This document shows positions 33,134-41,017 of a DNA stretch of 64,000 bases, piece by piece. Below the pieces are notes generated by a model. It was not told where the DNA came from. It made no database searches and saw only the letters and a list, made by a program, of their open reading frames with translations. This stretch comes from Clostridiales bacterium (GTDB lineage Bacteria > Bacillota > Clostridia > Oscillospirales > Oscillospiraceae): assembly GCA_004551945.1 (NCBI GenBank), contig SFPN01000009.1, forward strand, positions 6,071 through 70,070. The letters are read 5' to 3'. Position 1 is the stretch's first letter. Every line of letters begins with the position of its first letter. The position numbers were made by a program, and so were the translations under genes.

Positions 33134-33569
33134 GCTTAAGAAAGAAGTCGACACCACCAACACCGCCAAACAGGAAGGCAGGAACCTGTCCGCGCTGATC
33201 CTGCCGGTCCTGTTCGGCACCGGGATCGCCCTGATTCTTCTTCTGCTGCTGACCCTGCTGGTGGCAGGGCTCATTCTGGGGGGCATCGCACCCGCAGAAC
33301 AGGCGGGTATGGCCCTGAGCCTGTGCTCCGGGATCTGCGCCTTTGTGGGCGGGCGGTTTTCCGTCCAGAAGGGGAGTGGGCAGCCGATGCTGGCCGGGGC
33401 GGCCACCGCAGTGCTGCTCTGCCTGGTGATGATCCTCATCTGCCTGGGCAGCGGCGGCTCCATTTCTTTCCACGCCCAGTTTGCCGGAACTCTGCTGATG
33501 CTTCTGGCTGGCGGCTGTCTGTCCGGGCTGCTGGGCAGGAAGAAGAAAAAGAAGCGGAAGAAGAGATGA
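33132..33569 (+). CDS. TIGR04086-type small membrane protein
   Basis: The 145-residue protein has four membrane helices (for example LSALILPVLFGTGIALILLLLLTLL) in paired arrangement and a very basic tail (GRKKKKKRKKR). This layout and its position between yajC and a SpoIIM-like gene fit the TIGR04086 family of unknown function in spore-forming Clostridia. The only plausible start is TTG at 33132, inside the terminator of yajC, so expression may depend on whether that hairpin forms. Confidence 0.7.
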   Translation: MLKKEVDTTNTAKQEGRNLSALILPVLFGTGIALILLLLLTLLVAGLILGGIAPAEQAGMALSLCSGICAFVGGRFSVQKGSGQPMLAGAATAVLLCLVMILICLGSGGSISFHAQFAGTLLMLLAGGCLSGLLGRKKKKKRKKR

Positions 33570-33577
33570 GCTAGCCC

Positions 33578-34165
33578 ATGAAGAAAACGAAAAGGAAGGA
33601 ACAGGGAAGAGCTCAGGAGACAAAAAACAGGGACGTGGCCCTGCTGCTGGTATCGGTGGGGTTCCTTCTGGGCGGGATCTTCGGGGGCCTGGCAGCGGGA
33701 AAGCTGCCGGCAGAAACGTACATCCAGCAATTTCTCCAGACGGCAGCTCAGGAGACCATGAAGCCGTCCCTTTGGCGGGAGCTGTGGGTGGTCTTTCGCT
33801 GGCCCGGGGCCGTAATCGTCCTCAGCTTGCTGCCTTGGGTTGGGCTGACCATTCCGCTGCTGTTTTTCCTTCGGGCGTTTCTTCTGTCTTACGGCATTGT
33901 GTCCCTGACGGTGGGCACCGGGCTTTCCGGGATTCTGTGCGCGGGCCTGCTGTTCGGCCCGACCTGTCTGCTGACGGTTCCTGTGCTTTTCGTGCTGGGC
34001 ACCGAAGGGCTTCTTCGCAGGGCGGAAGAAACCGGAATCCGCCGCCAGACTGTTTTTCGGGCTGCGTTGTGTCTGCTGGCCCTGTGCCTCTGCGTGTTCC
34101 TGGATCAGGTTCTGGTGCCGCCGGTGCTGACCTGGTTTTTAAAGGCGCTGGCGGCAGGAACCTAG
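33578..34165 (+). CDS. Stage II sporulation protein M-like membrane protein
   Basis: The 195-residue protein has a basic N-terminus and about five helices; LLVSVGFLLGGIFGGLAAG and VVFRWPGAVIVLSLLPWVGLTIP resemble SpoIIM, which acts with SpoIID and SpoIIP in septal peptidoglycan removal during engulfment. The gene order spoIIM then a Xer recombinase also occurs in Bacillus. Sequence similarity is modest, so the assignment rests partly on position. It starts 8 bases after the preceding stop. Confidence 0.65.
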   Translation: MKKTKRKEQGRAQETKNRDVALLLVSVGFLLGGIFGGLAAGKLPAETYIQQFLQTAAQETMKPSLWRELWVVFRWPGAVIVLSLLPWVGLTIPLLFFLRAFLLSYGIVSLTVGTGLSGILCAGLLFGPTCLLTVPVLFVLGTEGLLRRAEETGIRRQTVFRAALCLLALCLCVFLDQVLVPPVLTWFLKALAAGT

Positions 34166-34172
34166 AAAGCCC

Positions 34173-34201
34173 TTGCTATGGGCAGCGAAATGGAGTATAA
34201 T
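34173..34201 (+). promoter_or_regulatory. Promoter for the Xer recombinase
   Basis: TTGCTA (34173-34178) and TATAAT (34196-34201) are 17 bases apart. The transcript would begin near 34208 and carry the inverted repeat and the dif-like site in its leader. Confidence 0.65.
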
Positions 34202-34222
34202 CAATTCAACCAATTCATGCGG

Positions 34223-34247
34223 CATGCTCCCCGGGAAGGGGAGCATG
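34223..34247. repeat. Perfect 10-bp inverted repeat upstream of the Xer gene
   Basis: CATGCTCCCC (34223-34232), loop GGGAA, GGGGAGCATG (34238-34247). Neither strand has a T tract afterwards, so it is not a normal terminator. It could be an operator or a leader hairpin. Confidence 0.75.
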
Positions 34248-34261
34248 TTCCAGCGAAACTA

Positions 34262-34289
34262 GCTTCGCATAATGTAGATTTTGCGAAGT
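34262..34289. other. Candidate dif site (Xer recombination site)
   Basis: The 28 bases divide into an 11-bp arm GCTTCGCATAA, a 6-bp spacer TGTAGA and an 11-bp arm TTTTGCGAAGT. The arms are inverted copies with 9 of 11 positions identical. Aligned by eye, the plus strand agrees with Escherichia coli dif at about 20 of 28 positions, and the minus strand agrees with Bacillus subtilis dif at about 19 of 28, including TTATG of the XerD arm. It lies 30 bases before the Xer gene. Site-specific linkage of dif to its recombinase gene is known for XerS and XerH systems. Confidence 0.65.
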
Positions 34290-34319
34290 TGAAACCCTAA
34301 AAATAAGAGGGAGGCCCCT

Positions 34320-35306
34320 ATGGCAGAATACTGGCTGGAAGCGCCCCCGGTGCTTCAGGAATTTTTAAACTACCACGAATCCATCCTGTCTCACTCCGCC
34401 AAAACGGTGGACGAGTATTTTCTGGACCTGCGGGCCTTTTTCCGCTATCTCAAGCAGCGTCGGGACCCGGCGCTGGCTCAAACGCCCATCCAGGAAATCT
34501 CCATTCTGGACGTGGACCTGGACTTTGTGGCAAAAACCCATCTGTCGGAAATCTACGGCTTTCTGACCCAGCTCACCAACGGCGCGCAGGACGGCAAAAA
34601 AGCGGAACCCTCCACACGGGCCAGAAAATGCGCCGCTATCCGTTCTTTCTTTGACTACCTGTGCCTTCACGCCCATCAGCTGGAAAACAATCCCACCCAG
34701 GCACTGAACAATCCCAAACTTCGCAAAACGCTGCCCCGGTACCTCTCCCTGTCCGAAAGTCTCAAGCTTCTGGAATCGGTCTCCGGCCCCAACGAGGAGC
34801 GGGATTACTGCATCCTGACCCTCTTTCTCAACTGCGGTCTGCGGGTGGGCGAGCTGGTGGGGCTGAACGTTCAGGACATCCGTGAGGACACCATGCGGGT
34901 GCTGGGCAAGGGCAGCAAGGAGCGGCAGCTCTACCTGAACGAAGCCTGCCTGGAGGCCCTGAGCGCCTACCTGGCCGTCCGGACGGAACCCAAAGATGAG
35001 CTCCGGCACCGGGACGCTCTCTTTGTCTCCCGGAATAAGACCCGTCTCACCACCCGGGCGGTGGAAAACATTGTCCACAAGGCGGTAACTCAGGCAGGGC
35101 TGGACCCAAAATACTCCCCCCACAAGCTCCGCCACACAGCGGCTACGCTGATGCTCAACAATGGTGTCGACGTGCGCACCCTTCAGGACGTTCTGGGCCA
35201 CGAAAACCTGGGTACCACCCAGATCTACACCCACATTTCCGATGCCAACCGGAAAATGGCAGTGGACGCCAATCCCCTGGCACACGTAAAAAAACAGGAA
35301 GACTGA
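34320..35306 (+). CDS. Tyrosine recombinase of the Xer family
   Basis: The 328-residue protein has an N-terminal SAM-like core-binding domain (residues 12-125) and a catalytic domain with R175 (NCGLRVGELVGLN), K197 or K200 (GKGSKERQ), H268 and R271 (HKLRHTAATL), H294 (LGHENLGTT) and Y303 (IYTH). All catalytic residues are present. The length exceeds standard XerD (about 298), and the N-terminal insert around residues 55-85 recalls XerS. It probably resolves chromosome dimers. A candidate dif site lies in its own leader. A perfect palindrome terminates it. Confidence 0.92.
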   Translation: MAEYWLEAPPVLQEFLNYHESILSHSAKTVDEYFLDLRAFFRYLKQRRDPALAQTPIQEISILDVDLDFVAKTHLSEIYGFLTQLTNGAQDGKKAEPSTRARKCAAIRSFFDYLCLHAHQLENNPTQALNNPKLRKTLPRYLSLSESLKLLESVSGPNEERDYCILTLFLNCGLRVGELVGLNVQDIREDTMRVLGKGSKERQLYLNEACLEALSAYLAVRTEPKDELRHRDALFVSRNKTRLTTRAVENIVHKAVTQAGLDPKYSPHKLRHTAATLMLNNGVDVRTLQDVLGHENLGTTQIYTHISDANRKMAVDANPLAHVKKQED

Positions 35307-35309
35307 ACC

Positions 35310-35339
35310 GACCCCGGCGATAAATTTATCGCCGGGGTC
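35310..35339. terminator. Perfect 30-bp palindrome, bidirectional terminator
   Basis: GACCCCGGCGATAAA is followed at once by its exact reverse complement, with no spacer. The Xer gene and the minus-strand SmtB-type gene converge on it, so it likely terminates both; T tracts are short. Confidence 0.75.
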
Positions 35340-35342
35340 CGT

Positions 35343-35669
35343 TTATTCACAGATATGGTCCAGGCCCTGGGCAAAGATGGTGCGCACATGGTCGTCGGCC
35401 AGGGCGTAATAGACCATCTTCCCTTCCCGCCGGGACCGCACCAGCCGGGCCTGCTTCAGGATGCGCAGTTGGTGGGAGATGGCGGACATGGTCAGACCCA
35501 GCAGATCCGCAATATCCCCCACGCCCCGCTCCTCTTCAAACAGGGCGTAGAGAATCTTGATGCGGGTGCTGTCCCCGAAAATCTTGTACAGCTCCGCCAG
35601 GTCGCACAGCAGGCCCTCGTCCGGCATGGACTTGCGGGGGTCCTGTTCGTGGTTTTCATGGTTCTGCAT
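35343..35669 (-). CDS. ArsR/SmtB-family metal-sensing repressor, zinc type
   Basis: The 108-residue winged-helix protein (LAELYKIFGDSTRIKILYALF; LGLTMSAISHQLRIL as recognition helix) ends with DDHVRTIFAQGLDHICE. That supplies the alpha-5 zinc site D-x-H-x10-H-x2-E, as in SmtB of cyanobacteria and CzrA, so zinc (or a similar transition metal) is the expected ligand. No metal efflux gene adjoins it; its stop lies 4 bases before the terminator palindrome and it follows ligA by 3 bases, making it the last gene of the murD-ligA unit. Confidence 0.88.
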   Translation of the reverse strand: MQNHENHEQDPRKSMPDEGLLCDLAELYKIFGDSTRIKILYALFEEERGVGDIADLLGLTMSAISHQLRILKQARLVRSRREGKMVYYALADDHVRTIFAQGLDHICE

Positions 35670-35672
35670 TGC

Positions 35673-37679
35673 TCACCCCTCCTGCAGCTTGCTCAGAAGT
35701 TCCTCCAGGGTCAGCACCGGGATGCCCAGCTGCTGGGCCTTGGTGAGCTTACTGCCTGCGGCTTCCCCGGCCAGCAGAAAGCTGGTCTTTTTGGAAACGC
35801 TGCCGGTGACCTTCCCGCCGTGGTCCGTCACCAGCTGGGCGGCCTCTTCCCTGCTCATCCCCGGCAGGGTCCCGGTGATCACCACCGTCTGGCCGGAAAG
35901 TGGCAGATCCTCGGCCGGCGGGGCCGCTACCTCCTGGGCCATGTTCACCCCGGCGGCTTTCAGCTTTTCAATCACATGGAGATTCCGGGGCTGGCGGAAG
36001 TACTCATACACGCACTTGGCGGAGATGGGGCCGATATCGTTCACCGCCACCATGTCCTCTTCCGAGGCCGCCGCCAGGGCGTCGAAGGTGCCGAAATGGT
36101 TCATAAGAGCCTGGGCGGCAGACTTGCCCACGTTGGAGATTCCCAACCCGGTAAGCAGCCGGGCTGGGGGATTCTTTTTGGCCTTTTCGATAACCCCCAG
36201 GAGCTTGTCGGTGTTCTTTTCTTTGCCGATGATCCCCTTCTCAATCAGCGCCTCCCGGTGTTGGGAGAGGGTGAAGATATCCGCCACGTCGGACAGATAG
36301 CCCTGCTGAATCAGGTCGTGGACATACACCGCGCCGAAGCCCTTCATGTCCATGGCGTCCCGGGCCACAAAGTGGCCGATGAGCCGCTCCAGCTGGGCAG
36401 GGCAGTTCAGGTTCACGCACTTAATGTCCGCCGTGTCCTCCCGGACTGCCGGCTCCCCGCACACGGGGCAGACCATGGGGATTTGGAACACCTGGGCACC
36501 CTCCGGCTGCTTTTCTGCCGCCACCCCCACGCACTTGGGGATCACTTCCCCGGACTTTTCAATGAGCAGCGTAGAGCCCAGGCAGATTCCCAGGCCGGTG
36601 ATATAGTCCTGGTTGTGAAGGGTGCACCGGGAAACCGTGGTGCCGCACAGGCGCACCGGCTCAAAGACGGCAGTGGGGGTGATTTTCCCGGTGCGGCCCA
36701 CAGACAACTCAATGTCCAGAAGTTTTGTCTCCTTCCGCTCCGGAGGATACTTATAGGCCACCTGGTACCCGGCGTTTTTGGCGGTGTCCCTTAGCTGGGT
36801 CCGCAGGTCCAGGTCGTTGACCTTGATCACCGCTCCGTCAATGTCATAGGGCAGAGAACCCCGCATCTCCCCGATGGTCTGGATGGCCTGCCAGATCTCC
36901 TCGTTGGTTTGGCAGACATAATAATGGGCAATCACCGTAACCCCGCAGTCCTTCAGAAAATCATACGCCTCCGCATGGGTACGCAAGGTCTTTCCCTTTA
37001 CATCTTGAATATTAAAAACGAAGAAGGACAGGCCCCGCTCCTTGGTGATGGAGGCGTCCAGCTGGCGGAGGGTTCCGGCGGCGCAGTTGCGGGGATTGGC
37101 GAAGGTCTTCTTTCCCAGCAGCTCCTGCTTTTCGTTGACGGCATCAAAGGCGGCGGTGGTCATGTAGACCTCTCCCCGCAGCTCCAGATACTCCACCGGC
37201 TGGCGGAGCTGAACAGCTACGTCGCTGATCACTTTGGCGTTGGCGGTAACGTCCTCCCCGAAGTTCCGGCCGTCCCCCCGTGTAATGGCGGTGACCAGCT
37301 TCCCCTGCTCATAGCGCAGGGCCATGGAGAGACCGTCAATCTTGGTCTCCACCAGGAAGGTGATTTCCTCCCCCAGTTTTTCCCGGCAGTCATTTGCAAA
37401 ATGCTCCACCTCTTCCCGGGTGAACAGGTCCTGCATGGACAGCATAGGAACCCGGTGGGGCACCAGCACCCCGGCGGAGCGCTTGGCCTTTCCCCCTACC
37501 CGCTGGGTGGGCGAGTCCGGGGTAATCAGGTCGGGGTGCTCCGCCTCAATGGCCTTCAGTTCCCGCATGAGGGCATCGTACTCGCCATCAGAGATGCTGG
37601 GGTTGTCCTCGTTGTAGTAGAGGTTGCTGTGATGGTTCAGTTGGGCGCGGAGCTCCTCCGCCCGCTTGGCTGCGTCCAT
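35673..37679 (-). CDS. ligA: NAD-dependent DNA ligase LigA
   Basis: The 668-residue enzyme seals nicks using NAD. It has the Ia domain for NMN recognition (RAQLNHHSNLYYNEDNPSISD), the adenylated Lys in VETKIDGLSMALRY, the OB fold, a four-Cys zinc finger (CPVCGEPAVREDTADIKCVNLNCPAQ), the HhH domain and a C-terminal BRCT domain (GQTVVITGTLPGMSREEA). Length is normal. It lies in the long minus-strand cluster led by murD. Confidence 0.97.
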   Translation of the reverse strand: MDAAKRAEELRAQLNHHSNLYYNEDNPSISDGEYDALMRELKAIEAEHPDLITPDSPTQRVGGKAKRSAGVLVPHRVPMLSMQDLFTREEVEHFANDCREKLGEEITFLVETKIDGLSMALRYEQGKLVTAITRGDGRNFGEDVTANAKVISDVAVQLRQPVEYLELRGEVYMTTAAFDAVNEKQELLGKKTFANPRNCAAGTLRQLDASITKERGLSFFVFNIQDVKGKTLRTHAEAYDFLKDCGVTVIAHYYVCQTNEEIWQAIQTIGEMRGSLPYDIDGAVIKVNDLDLRTQLRDTAKNAGYQVAYKYPPERKETKLLDIELSVGRTGKITPTAVFEPVRLCGTTVSRCTLHNQDYITGLGICLGSTLLIEKSGEVIPKCVGVAAEKQPEGAQVFQIPMVCPVCGEPAVREDTADIKCVNLNCPAQLERLIGHFVARDAMDMKGFGAVYVHDLIQQGYLSDVADIFTLSQHREALIEKGIIGKEKNTDKLLGVIEKAKKNPPARLLTGLGISNVGKSAAQALMNHFGTFDALAAASEEDMVAVNDIGPISAKCVYEYFRQPRNLHVIEKLKAAGVNMAQEVAAPPAEDLPLSGQTVVITGTLPGMSREEAAQLVTDHGGKVTGSVSKKTSFLLAGEAAGSKLTKAQQLGIPVLTLEELLSKLQEG

Positions 37680-37711
37680 AGGGATGCCCTCCTTTTCTTG
37701 TGTTGTGCCTA

Positions 37712-38962
37712 TTATTTCCGCAAAAGCTCCTCGGCAGCCAGCAAAATGCCAAGCTTGCCAGATTCATAGGTGAGGCCGCCCTGCATGTACACCGTGTAAG
37801 GCGGGCGCATGGGGGCGTCGGCAGACAGTTCAATGGAAGCCCCCTGGATGAAGGCGCCGGCGGCCATAATCACCGGGCAGTCATAGCCGGGCATATCCCA
37901 GGGCACCGGAGTGACGTAGGAGTCCACCGGCGCGCCGGCCTGAATGCCCTTGCAGAACTTCTCCACCGCCTCCGGGGTTTTCAGGTGGATCATCTGGATG
38001 ATGTCGTGGCGAATATCCGTGGAGGCAGGGTCCGTCTGGTAGCCCAAAAGTTCCATGAGCTTGGCGGCAAACACCGCCGTCTTGGTGGCCTGGGCAACCG
38101 TGTGGGGCGCCAGGAACAGCCCCTGGTAGAGGGCGCGGTTATTTCCCAGGGAAGCGCCGCACTCCCGGCCGATGCCGGGCACGGTCATGCGCATGGCGGT
38201 GCTCTCCACCAGGTCATGGCGGCCGGCCACATAGCCTCCCATGGGGGCCAGTCCCCCGCCGGGGTTTTTAATGAGGGAGCCCATAATCAGGTCCGCCCCC
38301 ACCTGGGAGGGCTCGATGGTCTCCACAAACTCTCCGTAGCAGTTGTCAACCAGGATGTTTACCTTCGGATTGGCCTTCCGGATCACCTGGCAGATCTCCT
38401 GAATCTTGGCAACGGACAGAGAGGCCCGGGTGGCATAGCCCCGGGAGCGCTGGATGAGCACAGCCTTCACCTTTTCGTCCTGCACCGCCTGAGCAATGCC
38501 GGGCAGATCCGGGGTGTTCTCCGGGGTCAGGTCCACCTGGCGGTAAATCACACCGAACTCCTTCAGGGAGCCGTTGCCGTCTCCAGTGATGCCAATGACC
38601 CCCTGGAGGGTGTCATAGGGAGCCCCAATGGCGGAAACCAGCACGTCTCCAGGGCGCAGAACCCCGTAAAGCGCGGAGGCAATGGCATGGGTTCCGTTTA
38701 CGAAATTAATCCGGACCATGGCATCTTCCGTACCGAAGATATCAGCGTAGATTTCCCCCAAGGCCTCCCGGCCCAGGTCGTCATAGCCGTAGCCGGTGGT
38801 GCCGTGGAAGAAAGACTCGGCCACCTTGTGCTTCTGGAAGGCGGCCAGGACCTTCTGGGTGTTGAATTCCGCAATCTCGTCAATGCGGGCAAACTGCTCA
38901 GCGCAAGCTGCCTGAGCCTGCGCGCCAAGGGCGCGGACGCGGTCACTTATCTGTAAAGGCAT
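37712..38962 (-). CDS. Methionine gamma-lyase family (YnbB-type) PLP protein
   Basis: The 416-residue protein belongs to the PLP-dependent family once called aluminium resistance proteins (YnbB of Bacillus). Features include FFHGTTGYGYDDLGREALGEIYADIF, VSAIGAPYDTLQGVIG and VDNCYGEFVET with the PLP-binding Asp, and GSLIKNPGGGLAP with the probable Schiff-base Lys. The reaction is unproven. One base separates it from the following M42 gene's stop. Confidence 0.88.
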   Translation of the reverse strand: MPLQISDRVRALGAQAQAACAEQFARIDEIAEFNTQKVLAAFQKHKVAESFFHGTTGYGYDDLGREALGEIYADIFGTEDAMVRINFVNGTHAIASALYGVLRPGDVLVSAIGAPYDTLQGVIGITGDGNGSLKEFGVIYRQVDLTPENTPDLPGIAQAVQDEKVKAVLIQRSRGYATRASLSVAKIQEICQVIRKANPKVNILVDNCYGEFVETIEPSQVGADLIMGSLIKNPGGGLAPMGGYVAGRHDLVESTAMRMTVPGIGRECGASLGNNRALYQGLFLAPHTVAQATKTAVFAAKLMELLGYQTDPASTDIRHDIIQMIHLKTPEAVEKFCKGIQAGAPVDSYVTPVPWDMPGYDCPVIMAAGAFIQGASIELSADAPMRPPYTVYMQGGLTYESGKLGILLAAEELLRK

Positions 38963-38963
38963 A

Positions 38964-39974
38964 TTATATTACATCCTTTGGAAATTCAAGATTTTTCTGA
39001 GCAAACGCTGCAATCAGGCGAGAAACAGCCCGCACGTCAGCGGTCTCCACCATCTCTACCGGGGAGTGAATGTACCGGCAGGGAATGGAAATGCCGCCGG
39101 TGCGCACACCAGCCCGGGTCACATGGATGGAGCCCCCGTCCGTTCCCCCGGCGGTGATCACATCCCGCTGGAAAGGGATTTCCCTTTCCTGTGCAAGCGC
39201 TGCAAGGGTTTCTACCATTTCCGGGTGGCAAATAACGGAGCTGTCCATCACCTTGATGGCTGCGCCGCCCCCCAGAACAGAGCTGCCCTTTTTGCTGTCC
39301 CCCAGCTCCTGGCCCACGGTAACATCCACGGCAATGCCGTAGTCCGGGTCAATGGCATAGGCGGCGGTCTTGCTGCCCCGCAGACCCAGCTCCTCCTGGG
39401 TGGTAAAGACAAAGTAGAGGTCGCTGGTGTGCTCCCGGATCAGGCTCAGGGCCTCCAGCATGGCAGCGCAGGAGATGCGGTTGTCCAGATAGGGGGAGAT
39501 CAGCCGGGTCTCCGTAGAAAAGGAGGGCATCCGGGAGACGGCGGTGTCCCCCACCTGGACCAGGCGGCGGGCATGGGCCTCGTCCTTGGCGCCGATGTCC
39601 AGGTAGAGGTCGTTGACGGTCATATCCTTCAGGGCCACCCCCTGGCGCAGGGCCACCAGGCCGCACACCCCGTTTTTAAAGCGGAAGGGGGTATGTAAAA
39701 TACTCTCCGGATGAATCCCCCCCAGCTTGCCAAAGGAGAGGTAACCATCCTTGTCAATGTGGGTGACGATCAGGCCGATGGAATCCATGTGGGCGGCGAA
39801 GAGCGCCTTGGGGCCCGGTCCCTTTTTGTGGACGATGAGATTGCCCAGGGTATCAATCCGGCAGTCGTCCGCATAGGGTTCAGCCAGACCCTGGATGGTG
39901 GCGGCAATTTGCCGCTCATCTCCGGCCGGGCCGTGGCAGGCGTTGAGCATTTGAATGACAGACAAATAATCCAT
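38964..39974 (-). CDS. M42 family aminopeptidase (first of three)
   Basis: The 336-residue protein has metal ligands in LFAAHMDSIGLIVTHID (His and Asp), SPYLDNRISCAAMLEAL (bridging Asp), TTQEELGLRGSKT (catalytic Glu pair), GIAVDVTVG and the final His near CRYIHSPVEMVE. These are the two-metal site of M42 peptidases, which form large tetrahedral TET assemblies and trim peptides from the N-terminus. It is one of three tandem paralogues. Confidence 0.93.
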   Translation of the reverse strand: MDYLSVIQMLNACHGPAGDERQIAATIQGLAEPYADDCRIDTLGNLIVHKKGPGPKALFAAHMDSIGLIVTHIDKDGYLSFGKLGGIHPESILHTPFRFKNGVCGLVALRQGVALKDMTVNDLYLDIGAKDEAHARRLVQVGDTAVSRMPSFSTETRLISPYLDNRISCAAMLEALSLIREHTSDLYFVFTTQEELGLRGSKTAAYAIDPDYGIAVDVTVGQELGDSKKGSSVLGGGAAIKVMDSSVICHPEMVETLAALAQEREIPFQRDVITAGGTDGGSIHVTRAGVRTGGISIPCRYIHSPVEMVETADVRAVSRLIAAFAQKNLEFPKDVI

Positions 39975-39988
39975 TGCAATCCTTCTCC

Positions 39989-41017
39989 TTATTCCATGGT
40001 GGAAACGGCTTTTACAAACAGCCGTGCCAAATCAAGTATCAGGCGGCAGTCCTCCAGGGAGGCCACACTGGAGGGGGTGTGCAGGTACCGCACAGCGGCG
40101 GAGATGGCCGCCACCCGGACCCCTTCCTTGCTCCGCTGGATGGCGCCGGCGTCCGTACCCCCGGAGATGTACTCCTTGGTCTGCCAGGGAATCTGATTGT
40201 CCTGAGCCAGGGTGCGGAGCAGCTCAAACAGCCCCCGGTCGTAGACCGTGCCCCCGTCCATGTAGGGGATCACGGGCCCCCTGCCGGGGGAACACACCTT
40301 CAGGTGGTCCGCCATGTCCGGCAGGTCGGCGGCAGTGGTGCCCTCCAGAACCAGGGCGATATCCGGGGTGACGGAAAAGGCCGCCCCAAAGGCTCCCCGG
40401 GTGCCCACCTCCTCCTGCACGGTAAAGACAAAGGTGCAGTCCATGGGAAGTTCTTCCTTTAAAAGCTCCAGCATCACGGCGCAGCCGACGCGGTCGTCAA
40501 TGGCCTTGGCCTTCAGCAGTCCGTGGCCGAATTCCAGCACGTCCGAGTCAAACACCGCCACATCGCCGGAGGTTACATGGGCCTTGGCCTCCTCCCCGCT
40601 TTTTGCGCCGATGTCAATGTAGAGGTCCTTCAGCTTGGGGACCTTCTTTTCCTCCTCGGCTGTGGTCAGGTGGTAAGCCTTGAGGCCGATCACCCCGGGA
40701 AGCCGTTCCTCTCCCACCAGCACCCGCTTGCCGATAAGCACCCGGCGGTCGATGCCCCCCACAGTGTCAAACTTCAAATATCCCTCGTCGGTGATGGTGT
40801 GGATCATCAGGCCCACCTCGTCCATGTGGGCGGCCAGCATCAGCTTTTTGCCCCCGGGGACAGCCCCCTTCTTTTCCAGGATCAGGTTTCCCATGGCGTC
40901 CGTCCGAATCCGCTCCACATAGGGAGCCGCCTGGGCCCGGAGATAGTCCCGGACCGCGTCCTCATGGCTGGAAACGCCGGGCAGGGCGCAAAGTTCCTTC
41001 AGCGTATCAATCAGCAA
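39989..41017 (-). CDS. M42 family aminopeptidase (second of three)
   Basis: The 342-residue product starts at TTG (41017), which lies 8 bases after AGGAGG. Metal-site motifs are MLAAHMDEVGLMIHTI, KAKAIDDRVGCAVMLEL, TVQEEVGTRGAFGAAF, IALVLEGTTAADLP and VRYLHTPSSVASLED. In gene order it sits between the other two and overlaps the stop of the upstream paralogue by 11 bases. It is the copy closest to the CelM/FrvX-type glutamyl or leucyl aminopeptidases by motif. Confidence 0.92.
   Translation of the reverse strand: MLIDTLKELCALPGVSSHEDAVRDYLRAQAAPYVERIRTDAMGNLILEKKGAVPGGKKLMLAAHMDEVGLMIHTITDEGYLKFDTVGGIDRRVLIGKRVLVGEERLPGVIGLKAYHLTTAEEEKKVPKLKDLYIDIGAKSGEEAKAHVTSGDVAVFDSDVLEFGHGLLKAKAIDDRVGCAVMLELLKEELPMDCTFVFTVQEEVGTRGAFGAAFSVTPDIALVLEGTTAADLPDMADHLKVCSPGRGPVIPYMDGGTVYDRGLFELLRTLAQDNQIPWQTKEYISGGTDAGAIQRSKEGVRVAAISAAVRYLHTPSSVASLEDCRLILDLARLFVKAVSTME

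Noticed and set aside
34223..34247. Terminator of the SpoIIM-like gene
   Set aside because: The hairpin is strong, but neither strand has a T tract, and it lies after the Xer promoter.
37700..38956. 418-codon plus-strand frame opposite the YnbB-type gene
   Set aside because: It mirrors almost exactly the real gene and encodes a repetitive His- and Gly-rich sequence with no motif.
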